From NCBI GenBank assembly GCA_963971405.1, contig OZ020491.1, positions 23,058,855 to 23,122,854 on the forward strand: 64,000 nucleotides of DNA, in the 5' to 3' direction. The translations under genes were made by a program, and so were the position numbers. This document shows, in pieces, positions 53,782-63,545 of this stretch. The stretch is from Psococerastis gibbosa. Its lineage: Eukaryota > Arthropoda > Insecta > Psocodea > Psocidae. How positions within the stretch are numbered: position 1 is the first letter of the stretch; each line of letters begins with the position of its first letter. Below the pieces are notes generated by a model. The model made no database searches. It was not told the DNA's origin and worked only from the letters and a program-made list of their open reading frames with translations.

Positions 53782-54168
53782 GGCGGGGTTTCCACCGACC
53801 TCTCATTGCAGAATGCACATACGTTGACGTGGTAGCAGATATCATTAATAAAGGCGGGGATTCCACCGACCTCTTACTGCAGAATGCAAATGACATTGAC
53901 GGAAATTTTTGTTTTACTCTATGCCATAGTTAAAATTGATCAATGATCATAGAGTAAAATCACAAACTAAAATTAAAAAATGACGTCATGGGATATGTTA
54001 AGTACAAACATTTTAATAGATTTCTATATAAAGAAAAATTCTAATTTCCGTCAATATCATTTGCATTCTGCAATGAGACATCAGTGGAAACCCCGCCTAA
54101 GTCTTGAATGTCTGCTACCACGTCAACGTATGTGCATTCTGCAATGAGAGGTCGGTGGAAACCCCGCC
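53782..54168. mobile_element. Composite GGCG-type palindromic MITE, copy M9
   Basis: 387 bp. Outer arms GGCGGGGTTTCCACCGACC with ACATACGTTGACGTGG and GGTAGCAGATATCATTAATA; inner arms GGCGGGGATTCCACCGACC and a close at CCCCGCC before TAAGTCTTGAATGTCTGC. The two halves of the outer element differ in their central sequence, so this copy is a recombinant of two subtypes. TAC flanks both ends. Confidence 0.8.
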
Positions 54169-54478
54169 TACACGATGCATAAATAATTAGATTCCCTTCT
54201 ACGTCATTTATTTGTTACATATCTTAACATAACTAGCATTGTATATATAGTAGACATCAGCAGAGATAGCTGGGCTATAAAAATTCCTAGAGTAGAAATT
54301 GTGGATGGAGAGATAATAATAATAGTCAGAACGTTTTTATCTGTTTTCCACTGGCAATGCCTGCTGTCGATGACTCTTTTTACTGCTTTGACATTGTTTG
54401 TCAAGTTTTATAACAACTTCCGTCGTCGGCTTTTATCATAAATAAATCATTATAATAGAACATAAAATAACTCTTCGA

Positions 54479-54640
54479 TGGCAAGGTGGTAGCGTGCTTG
54501 TACTTGTGCGAGTCTCTGCGCGCCATGCGATCGGAGACGTGTCGTAACTCAGCACAAGTATTAATTTACTCATTGAGGCGACTGAAGAGGTCAATCGGAT
54601 ACATTCATTAAATTGTTTGTATGCGATTAACCTTTTTATA
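54479..54640 (+). mobile_element. Partial arm of inverted-repeat element T
   Basis: TGGCAAGGTGGTAGCGTGC through ATTGTTTGTATGCGATTAAC; then a poly-A (54640-54664). It supplies the uninterrupted version of the SINE-containing region in element T at 24564. Confidence 0.68.
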
Positions 54641-54664
54641 AAAAAAAAAAAAAAAAAAAAAAAA

Positions 54665-55038
54665 CAAGGCCAGGAATAGCCAGTGCTGAGTTTGGCTATG
54701 GGGTCAGGAGGTCCCACAAAAAAGGGACTCCCCATAAACACCCACAAAATACAAAATTGCAGTAGATTAAAAAAACTAAAGCAAATAATAGCAAAATAGC
54801 AAATTTTTCAGATATTTATGCAAAAAAGTTCCTCGGTCCCCCTGTTTCCAGTTTTGTTAATAATGTTATCATCTGCAAAACCAATTTTTTTTTTGCCGCC
54901 AAACCATTTCAGGCATATCTTTTAAGAAACAGTCCCCGCGGAAGCCCCCTTGTTAGCTGTGATATTCTTCAGATGTAAAATATGAACATAACTGCTTTAA
55001 AAGAGCGTAAATACCACTATTTTGGGCCTATTCCTTCT
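54665..55038. other. No gene seen
   Basis: Unassigned sequence. Confidence 0.4.
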
Positions 55039-55040
55039 CA

Positions 55041-55866
55041 AAAGAACCGATCCGAGTTTACTCAAACATGCTTTCCAATATATCAATTACTAGATAGAGA
55101 AAATGAGTAATTTCATGGCTCATAATTTTCCTGTGGTTAAAGTTCGGATATCTCAAGGGGGGGGGGGGGTTGGCCACCTGACGTCACTGGAGGTGAGGTA
55201 ACTTCTAGATCGGTTAGACCAACACATTAACACACAGTAATAACGGCAGAGCACGCAATGCATTTGAGTGTGAATTTTCTATAATTTTTCAAAAAAAAAA
55301 TAATTTTTTGCACAAAACCAAATAGTTTTTTGGGAAAGCAACCTGTCCGGTTTCGTTATTCAATTTAACACATAAAATATGCCTGAATCATCATCGATAG
55401 AAAGATTCCGCAGAAAAATTATTTTTAAGTCATTTTTCATTAAAATGTAGTTATTTTTATTTTTTTTGCCCCAGAAGCAAACTATCAAGGGACGAGCGAC
55501 CCCCCGCATTTTATTAAAATTAACAACGACTATAATATATGTGAATTTAAAAGAAATCGTTGTAGCTGTTTTTGATAAATAATTTTTTTTTGTGTTTTTT
55601 GAAAATAAAACCACCCAAATTGAGTTAGCCAAAGTAAAAGTACATTTCACGAGGTATAATTTTTGTAAACCTAAATGTCAGATTTCATCAAAATCGACTG
55701 AGTAGTTTGCCCGGAAATCGATGAGCAGACAGACAGATAGACATTTCGTAAAAACTACTTTTTTGTGTTTCTGGAACCTCAAAACGTGTAAATCCGTTGA
55801 AATCTTGGAATCAAAAATTTCGACCATCACAAAGCTTTCCTTATGCTACGTATAAATTGGAAAGCG
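55041..55866 (+). repeat. Interspersed repeat family R, copy 6 (full)
   Basis: AAAGAACCGATCCGAGTTTAC, poly-G (55157-55170), GGCCACCTGACGTCACTGG, GTTTGCCCGGAAATCGATG, CAGACAGACAGATAGAC and the end ATAAATTGGAAAGCGATAA. Confidence 0.75.
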
Positions 55867-55994
55867 ATAATTCCCCCAAGAAGGGGCCTGGGGGTCTCCT
55901 CTTTTTTTGCGGTAGGTCTACTATTCTTCGGCTGTAAAACCTAAACATTATTAGAATAATGTAACTGCAAAGGCTTTCACGGCTGGAGTCAAAT

Positions 55995-56098
55995 GAAGAA
56001 CCAGTAGAATCCGGGCTGATGGGCCGTGGTCGAAATGAAACACATTCAATTCGACCACAGCCCATCAGCCCGGATTCTACTAATTCTTCATTATTAGA
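55995..56098. repeat. Strong hairpin, ~39-bp arms
   Basis: GAAGAACCAGTAGAATCCGG through GGGCCGTGGTCGAA, a loop of about 17 bases, then the reverse complement TTCGACCACAGCCCATCAGC through CTACTAATTCTTC, with few mismatches. The arm start recalls the palindrome at 8192-8386. Confidence 0.8.
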
Positions 56099-56349
56099 AT
56101 AGGTTACAAGACGTGTATGCATCAAAATTTGTACAACTCCACAATTTAAGGCCTATTTTTTTTTCAAAAACCTTCCCCGGAGGAGACCCCCGGGCCCTCC
56201 GAAATTAAGGTCATGCCCCTAATTATGTCCATGTCCATGGGAACGGCTTTCCTCTTCTTTTACTATTTTACGGCAAATGAAACACCACCTTATTTGAAAA
56301 TCTGTCGTATCGTGTTGCATGAAAACTGGACTCCTCAAAAAACAATTTC

Positions 56350-56483
56350 TGGACTGACAGACATTTCGTAAAATCATTTTTTGGGTTGTAAATCCACGAA
56401 ATCCATGTAAATCCCGAAATCGAAAATTTTGACCAGCACAATGCTTTCCTTACTTACTACGTATAAATAGGAAAGCAATAGTC
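56350..56483 (+). repeat. Interspersed repeat family R, 3' fragment
   Basis: ACAGACATTTCGTAAAATC, CCCGAAATCGAAAATTTTG, GCTTTCCTTACTTACTACG and ATAAATAGGAAAGCAAT match the end of family R. Confidence 0.6.
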
Positions 56484-56980
56484 GTGTGTTATGTAACATT
56501 TGTTTCTGCTGCATTGCTCTGTGGATGAATGATATGATCCATGTTATTGCTGTACTTACTGCAGTTGTTATGTGCGACAGTGTAGAGGCGGATTGCCGTT
56601 ATGGGCTTCATTGTTCAATGCCTCTCTGTTTTATATTATTGTTTTGCGCCTCTGTAACGCAATTGTGATATTATTATTTGTTTTCTCTGTATGCTGTAGT
56701 GTGAGGCTGTTTTAATTAAAAAAGTTTCAAATTATTTCTCTTGGCACTCGTATTTTTCGCAAATTTTGAAAAACTGAAAATTACTAATTAATTAATAAAT
56801 AAGTTTGGGTTTTGATGTCAATTTTTAAACATTGTCTATCCCATATACTGCTGTGTACACTGGTCCTAATAGTAAATAATAATTAATCAAATTAGAAATA
56901 ATCAAAAGATACAAAATGTCAGAGTAAGATGCATGACGCCATTATTTTTCTTTTCATTGTATTCCCGGGCACCTTGCCTT
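56484..56980. other. No gene seen
   Basis: Unassigned. The cysteine-rich 60-codon frame at 56486-56668 has a hydrophobic pattern but no homology I recognise. Confidence 0.35.
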
Positions 56981-56981
56981 T

Positions 56982-57747
56982 GGCGGGGTTTCCACCGACC
57001 TCTCATAGCAGAATGCACATACGTTGATGTGGTAGCAGATAACATTAATAAAGACGGGGTTTCCACCGACCTCTCATTGCAGAATGCAACTCTGTGCCGT
57101 AGTTAAAATTGATCAATGATCATAGAGTAAAATCACAAACAAACTAAAATTAAAAAATGGCGTCATGGGATATGTAAAGGCGCAGATTCCACCGACCGGC
57201 TGGGGCTAAATACAAAAACGGTGACGTGGTAGCAGACATTTATGACTTAGGCAGTGTCTCCACCGACCTCGCATTGCAGAATGCAAATGACATTGACGGA
57301 AATGTTTGTTTTACTCTATGCCATAGTTAAAATTGATCAATGATAATAGAGTAAAATCACAAGCAAACAAACTAAAATTAAAAAATGGCGTCGTGGGATA
57401 TGTTAATTACAAACATTTTAATAGATTTCCATAAAAAGAAAAACAAACATTTCCGTCAATGTCATTTGCATTCTGCAATGCTAGGTCGGTGGAAACCCCG
57501 TCTAAGTCTTGAATGTCTGTTACCTACCACGTCACCGTATTTGTATTTAGCCCTAGCCGGTCGGTGGAATATGCGCCAAAGTACAAACATTTTAATAGAT
57601 TTCTATAAAAAGAAAAATTCAAATTTCCGTCAATGTCATTTGCATTCTGCAATGAGAAGTCCGTCGAAACCCCGCCTAAGTCTTGAATGTCTGCTACCAC
57701 GTCAATGTATGAGCATTCTGCAATGAGAGGTCAGTGGAAACCCCGCC
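56982..57747. mobile_element. GGCG-type palindromic MITE, copy M10 (host of a nested copy)
   Basis: Outer element of the 53782 subtype: GGCGGGGTTTCCACCGACC with CACATACGTTGATGTGG at left, GGTCAGTGGAAACCCCGCC at right. It is split at its AATGGCGTCATGGGATATGT site by a complete second element (57179-57577); the sequence resumes as AAGTACAAACATTTTAATAG. Confidence 0.8.
57179..57577. mobile_element. Composite GGCG-type palindromic MITE nested in M10
   Basis: 399 bp: outer GGCGCAGATTCCACCGACCG, inner GGCAGTGTCTCCACCGACC, loop GATCAATGATAATAGAGTA, then complementary arms ending CGGTGGAATATGCGCC. The 113-codon frame at 57385-57726 spans both elements and is not a gene. Confidence 0.82.
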
Positions 57748-58255
57748 TCAATTTCACTACAACCACGGAGTCTCCCAGTGGCGGCAAATTTAAACAAACT
57801 AATCATCATTGACCGTGTACATGATAAATTTTGCCAGTAACATATCAGACTTGACACGCTAGCTGGTCTGATGGGATATGGCAATTGTTTGAAGCGGGTG
57901 TTGTGTTGCTCAGCTGTGGTAGAAAATACAGATACCCGAGCCATGTTTAAATACATGTTTAAATAAACAAATTTAGGCTTAAGTATAAGTTAAAATGAAA
58001 AGTTTTCATTTTACAGACGAAGACTCATTGATATTACTGCAAAATTGTTTGAAAAATAGGAGCGAAATAGTGGGTTTTTCGCCTGCAACCATACCATGAG
58101 ATTCCCTCTAAAAATAATCTCCTTTTATCAAAGATTGGCGATCATCATGGCAATTCCGACGCTTGAGACGGCTGCTCTGAAAAGGGACGTCGTGCTCTTG
58201 CCAAACTACTGCCCCAGGTATTTCATTCGGGCTCCTGCCGTGAGTCCTCTGTCCT
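57748..58255. other. No gene seen
   Basis: Unassigned sequence. Confidence 0.4.
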
Positions 58256-58501
58256 TTAGGCGGGGATTCCACCGACCGGCTAGGGCTAAATACAAAAACG
58301 GTGACATGGTAGCAGACATTCAAGACTTAGGCGGGGTTTCCACCGACCTCGCACTGCAGAATGCAAATGACATTGACGGAAATTTTTGTTTTACTCTATG
58401 CCATAGTTAACATTGATCAATGATCATACAGTAAAATCACAAACAAACAAACTATAATTAAAAAATAGCGTCATGGGGTATGTTAAGTACAAACATTTTA
58501 A

Positions 58502-60596
58502 TCTATCTTTATAAAAATCAAACCACTTTCCCGCGTGAGTATGTATGTATGTATGTATGTATGTATGTATGTATGTGGACACTTTTTTGACTCGCCATAA
58601 CTCGGGACCCACTGGTACCAGAAACTTGCGGCTACACTCAAAATTTAGAGAAAAATCGGGACATGGTTTTCGTGTAGGGCCGAACCTTAAAAATTGAACC
58701 TGATCAGGTACAGGAGCGATAATCGGTTCGAAAAATCCCATAAGAAAGCATTGGAGGGTTCAACGCAATGTTTTAGCCTGAGATTTGGGCCTACCTTAAC
58801 TTAAATTACATCACTGTCTTCGTCCATTCTTCCTCTTTCAGGCCATGCTATACATGATGTGATTGGGCAAGTGGTTCGACTTTGGGGGGTGGAAACGTGA
58901 GGGGGTGCGCCCAAATTTTCCGATTTTCAGCGAAAATAGGCCTTTTTCGACCGCGTTTTTGGGGGTGTTAATATCAATTCGAAAACTTGAAACTTCTTTA
59001 GTCCTTTTCCACCTTTCTTAGTCTTTTCAGACATGTATTCAGGTTTACTATACGCCTCTTCGTTTGGGCTCAGGTGAGTTGGTAAGCAGTCCCTGTTTTG
59101 ACGAAATACCGGTTTAAAGGGTACATTTCCAAATACATCCATAGAGTAAAAAAATTCCACAGCCAGCTGTTTTCAACCGAAATTATTTTTTAATGTCTCA
59201 TTAGAAGCAGTATGAAATAAGCTTTAAAACGAGTACACATACATAATTTCAATACCACCCCTTCACCCCTTAAACACGAGTGGAACACAAAATTGTTAGA
59301 AAATCAGGCGAAAAAATTCATTTCCAGCATTTCTATTTATAATTGCATGGGCGGGTGTTAAGCAATTTTTTGGGCAGATCTATCTACCTATCTACCTATC
59401 TTAATTTAATTTATAACTATGTCTTCGTCTATTCTTCCTCTTTTAACCCATGTTCAATTTATTGTTGAGCGATGAGAGGTTAGGCTTCGGCAGGCGAAGA
59501 AGTTGGGGTGTGCGCTTATTGATAAAGGAGTCATGGCGTCGCGTCGCGGGGGCGTGGCCTAATCAATTCGCGAACCATAATTACTACGCAATAATGAGAC
59601 ATGAACCTGCAGAGACTTTGAATTAAATTATTAACTTTTATTTTTACCTTTTTACGCCTCTTCGTTTGGGCTTAGGTGAGTTGGTAAGCAGTCCCTGTTT
59701 TGACGAAATACCGGTTTAAAGGGTACATTTCCAAATACATCCATAGAGTAAAAAAATTTCAACCGAAATTAATTTTTAATGTCTCATTAGAAGCAGTATG
59801 AATTAAGCTTTAAAACGAGTATAAATACATAATTTCAAAATCACCCCTTCACCCCTTAAACACGAGTGGAACACAAAATTGTTAAAAAATCAGGCGAAAA
59901 AATTAATTTCCAGCAATCCCATTTCAATTGCATGGGCGGGTTTAAAGCAATATTTTGGGCAGATGTAGATGGTCTATGTTAATTTAAATTATATCAGTGT
60001 CTTTGTCCGCTCTTCTTCTTTTAGGTCATGCCAAATTTGTCGTGATCAAGCAAGAGGTTCGGCTTTGGGGGTGGAAACGTGACGGGGTGCGCCCAAATTT
60101 TTCGATTTTCAGCGAAAATAGGCTTTTTCGGCCGCGTTTTCGGAGGTCTTGATATCATTTTGAAAACTTTAAACTACTTTAGTTCTCTTCCACCTGTCCT
60201 ACTCTTTCCAGAGATATATTCAGTTTAACTATCCGCCTCTTCGTTCGGGCTCAAGTGATTTGGTAAGCCATAGCCATCAGCGTTTTGGCGGAAAACAGGT
60301 CTAAAGTGTACCTTTGAAATTACAAGCATAGAGTAACAGGATTCCACAGCCTGACCTCTTCCACCAAAATGATTTGTTAATGTCTCATTAGAAGCAGTAT
60401 AAATTAACCAATTTTCAAAGTTGTTAACTGCTTCGTTTGGGTTTGGGGTCATTCACATAAGTCATGCGAGCCCCGAAGGGGCGAGCTGCGTAATGCCAAA
60501 TGGAACCACGTTAATGCGAGGCCCCGCAGGGGCGAGCTGCCGCCCGCGGCAGGCGCAAGGGGGGCGGGGCCGCGAAGCGGTCCCAAGCTCCGCTTG
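58502..60596 (+). mobile_element. Non-autonomous Helitron, unit 1 (2,095 bp)
   Basis: Starts TCTATCTTTATAAAAATCAA after A and ends CCAAGCTCCGCTTG. Near the 3' end are CCGCGAAGCGG (a hairpin at 60570-60580) and a terminal CAAGC/GCTTG mini-hairpin. A run of ATGT repeats follows the 5' end (58540-58575). The interior is built of modules that begin near TACGCCTCTTCG (59043, 59653, and diverged at 60232), so this unit has one module more than unit 2. Helitrons have a 5' TC, a 3' hairpin and CTRR end, and insert between A and T. Here the end is CTTG rather than CTRR. No Rep/helicase gene; frames with YIHTYIHT are the ATGT repeat. Confidence 0.8.
60463..60596 (+). repeat. GC-rich, multi-hairpin 3' terminus of Helitron unit 1
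   Basis: Three similar short palindromes in a row (GCCCCGAAGGGGCGAGCTGC, GCCCCGCAGGGGCGAGCTGC, GCCGCGAAGCGG) plus GCCGCCCGCGGCAGG. Base composition contrasts sharply with the AT-rich surroundings. Unit 2 has the same block at 61971-62103. Confidence 0.8.
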
Positions 60597-62103
60597 TCTA
60601 TCTTTATAAAAATCAAACCACTTTCCCGCGTGAGTATGTATGTATGTATGTATGTATGTATGTATGTGGACACTTTTTTGACTCGCCATAACTCGGGACC
60701 CACTGGCACCAGAAACTTGCGGATACACTCAAAATTTAGAGAAAAATCGGGACATGGTTTTCGTGTAGGGCCGAACCTTAAAAATTGAACCTGATCAGGT
60801 ACAGGAGCGATAATCGGTTCGAAAAATCCCATAAGAAAGCAATGGAGGGTTCAACGCAATGTTTCAGCCTGACATTTGGGCCTACCTTAACTTAAATTAC
60901 ATCACTGTCTTCGTCCATTCTTCCTCTTTCAGGCCATGCTATACATGATGTGATTGGGCAAGTGGTTCGACTTTGGGGGGTGGAAACGTGAGGGGGTGCG
61001 CCCAAATTTTCCGATTTTCAGCGAAAATAGGCCTTTTTCGACCGCGTTTTTGGGGGTGTTAATATCAATTCGAAAACTTCAAACTACTTTTGTTCTTTTC
61101 CACTGTTATTATTCTTTTCAGTCATATATTCAGTTTTGCTATGCGCCTTTTCGTTCGGGTTCAGGTGAGTTGGTAAGCAGTCCCTGTTTTGCCGAAAAAC
61201 CGGTTTAAAGGGTATATTTCCAAATACATGCATAGAGTAAAAAAATTCCACAGCCTGCAATTTTCCATCGAAATTAATTTTTAATCTCTCATTAGAAGCA
61301 GTATGAAATAAGCTTTAAAACGAGTATAACTACATAATTTCAAATTCACCCCTTCCCCCCTTAATCACGAGTGGAACACAAAGTTTTTAAAAATGACGCG
61401 AAAAAAACTGCATTTCTAGCTATCCCATTTAAATTGCATGGGTGGGTTTAAAGCAATATTTTGGGCAGATGTGGAAGGCCTATGTTAATTTAAATTATAT
61501 CAGTGTCTTTGTCCGCTCTTCTTCTTTTAGGTCATGCCAAATTTGTCGTGATCAAGCAAGAGGTTCGGCTTTGGGGGGTGGAAACGTGACGGGGTGCGCC
61601 CAAATTTTTCGATTTTCAGCGAAAATAGGCTTTTTCGGCCGCGTTTTCGGAGGTCTTGATATCATTTTGAAAACTTTAAACTACTTTAGTTCTCTTCCTC
61701 CTGTCTTACTCTTTCCAGAGATATATTCAGTTTAACTATCCGCCTCTTCGTTCGGGCTCAAGTGATTTGGTAAGCCATAGCCATCAGCGTTTTGACGGAA
61801 TACAGGTCTAAAGTGTACCTTTGAAATTACATGCATAGAGTAACAGGATTCCACAGCCTGACCTCTTCCACCAAAATGATTTGTTAATGTCTCATTAGAA
61901 GCAGTATAAATTAACCAATTTTCATAGTTGTTAACTGCTTCGTTTGGGTTTGGGGGCATTCACATAAGTCATGCGAGCCCCGAAGGGGCGAGCTGCGTAA
62001 TGCCAAATGGAACCACGTTAATGCGAGGCCCCGCAGGGGCGAGCTGCCGCCCGCGGCAGGCGCAAGGGGGGCGGGGCCGCGAAGCGGTCCCAAGCTCCGC
62101 TTG
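60597..62103 (+). mobile_element. Non-autonomous Helitron, unit 2 (1,507 bp), head-to-tail
   Basis: Begins at the base after unit 1 with the identical TCTATCTTTATAAAAATCAA and ends with the identical CCAAGCTCCGCTTG before T of the host (TAGATTTCT). The interior holds two modules (about 61138 and 61737). Sequence identity with unit 1 is high in the 5' ~500 bp and in the 3' ~640 bp. No coding capacity. Confidence 0.8.
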
Positions 62104-62255
62104 TAGATTTCTATAAAAAGAAAAATTATAATTTCCGTCAATGTCATTTGCATTCTGCAATGTGAGGTCGTTGGAAACCCCGCCTAAGTCTTGAATGTCT
62201 GCTACCACGTCACCGTTTTTGTATTTAGCCCTAGCCGGTCGGTGGAATCGGCGCC

Positions 62256-62530
62256 TAAATAATGTCCAATTGGACAAGGGACCAATGGGCCAACACAAGT
62301 AGGTCTAGGAACATAAAATGTTCTGCCCCAAGGTTTTCAACCAGGCTATTCTTCTTCTGCCCCTAGTCTTTTTATCTCCCCAGAAATATTACATGCAGAA
62401 GACGATACTAATCGGTCCTAATCACATGTCTGAAGAATGTTGGTTTCCGTTTCTTAACCATCACCCGCAACTTGACTTTAATCTGTGTCCTCTTGATGAG
62501 AAATAAATAAAACATAAAAAAAACTATTTC
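62256..62530. other. No gene seen
   Basis: Unassigned short stretch between the MITE and a LINE fragment. Confidence 0.4.
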
Positions 62531-62539
62531 TCAGGGTTT

Positions 62540-62785
62540 CGTCCAAGATGAAAGACACATGATACAAGACAAGACACACATATGAGAACTTCGTAAGCTG
62601 CATCATAGAGGGAACTATAGAAGGTGTCAACAGACCTGGGCGCCCAAGGAAAGTGTATATGCAGCAAGTTATGAAGGATGTAGGAGCCACGACATACGTT
62701 GAGCTGAAGAGGATCGAGGGGAGTGGAGGCATCGATGCCACGTGTTGCTGCCAAACAGCCAGCCGGCTGTAACTTGAAGAGGGAG
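62540..62785 (+). pseudogene. LINE C-terminal fragment
   Basis: Plus-strand codons 62635-62770 read GRPRKVYMQQVMKDVGATTY, VELKRIEGSG and end in a cysteine-rich stretch, TASRL and stop. The upstream CGTAAGCTGCATCATAGAGG segment is in another frame (R-x-I-I-E-G-T-I-E-G-V-N-R-P). This is the terminal G-R-P tail of an RTE/Jockey-like LINE also seen inverted at 6930-7290. Confidence 0.7.
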
Positions 62786-62789
62786 AGAG

Positions 62790-63240
62790 AAAGGCACATA
62801 AATTTCGCAAGAAATTCTCACATGTGCAAAATGATCAGCACGGAAGTGACGTAGCATAACAAGATGCCTACAGTAGGGAAATTAGTGGTGATATAAGGGG
62901 TGGGGATAGGAGAGAAGGAAGGGGTGGCGGAGGGGGTAGATCAATTGTGATGATAATTGGGTGATTGGTAACCAGATGGCGTCTTCAACAGAGATCTGCC
63001 ATTGACGGCAGCAGCAGGAGAGAGCCCGGCAGCAGCCCTAACACAATAGACTTCCCCTACTACACTGACACCGTTCGCTAATAAGCACAATAGGCGACTC
63101 CCTTTGTTGGCTTCTGACACATCGTAAAATTAGGAAATGGTAATTGCAAAGCTATTGCAATGAATAGTTTTATATTATTTAACTTATTTATTAATTATTA
63201 CTGAATAGACAGTCATAGAACTGCAATATAATAGCGATGG
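62790..63240. other. No gene seen; purine-rich patch
   Basis: G/A-rich sequence at 62895-62942 and GCAGCAGCAGG near 63010; otherwise unassigned. Confidence 0.35.
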
Positions 63241-63244
63241 CCGG

Positions 63245-63440
63245 AAAGATTTTGTGAACCTACATGCCAAATTTCGTGCAAATCCTCCGAAAAATTTGTC
63301 CAAAAATCGACGAACAGACAGACATTACGTACAAGCCACTTTTTTGGGTCCTGGGACCTCAAAACGTGTAAATCCACGCAAGTCAACTCAAAAATCTCAA
63401 ACCAATCATTTTCGCCATGACAAAGCTTTCCTTATACAAA
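63245..63440 (+). repeat. Interspersed repeat family R, 3' fragment
   Basis: TTTTGTGAACCTACATGCC, AATCGACGAACAGACAGAC, GGTCCTGGGACCTCAAAACG and AAAGCTTTCCTTATACAAA match the 3' third of family R. Confidence 0.65.
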
Positions 63441-63545
63441 CGTACTTAAAGAAAGAAAGAAAAAAAAGAAAATTTACTTTATTTTCAATATGAGCGAATT
63501 TCGGGCCTTTCGGCCCACTCTTACAACTAACCCATTTAAATAGGA
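63440..63545 (-). mobile_element. LINE 3' tail with hairpin
   Basis: Inverted counterpart of 23255-23350: GAAAGAAAGAAAAAAAAG, TTTACTTTATTTTCAATATG, then GGGCCTTTCGGCCC, a hairpin, and CTCTTACAACTAA. The body of the LINE is absent. Confidence 0.65.

Larger units (their letters stand above)
58259..62255. mobile_element. Composite GGCG-type palindromic MITE, copy M11, split by Helitrons
   Basis: Without the insertion it is 395 bp. Left part 58259-58501: outer GGCGGGGATTCCACCGACCG, inner GGCGGGGTTTCCACCGACCT, loop to ACAAACATTTTAA. Right part 62104-62255: TAGATTTCTATAAAAAG, inner arm complement, CTGCTACCACGTCACCG and GGTGGAATCGGCGCC. TA lies on each side. It is the only copy interrupted by a large element, and the join restores the loop seen in the other copies exactly. 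Confidence 0.87.

Noticed and set aside
56486-56668. Cysteine-rich, hydrophobic 60-codon frame as a possible secreted peptide
   Set aside because: No clear signal peptide followed by a mature domain; no homologue recognised; begins at the border of a family-R fragment.
57385-57726. 113-codon frame
   Set aside because: Spans the junction of two nested MITEs and repeats itself because of their shared loop; not a gene.
60449-60832. 127-codon minus-strand frame in the Helitron, also at 58424-58741
   Set aside because: Conserved only because the Helitron units are recent duplicates; YIHTYIHT is the ATGT repeat and no Rep or helicase motif is seen.
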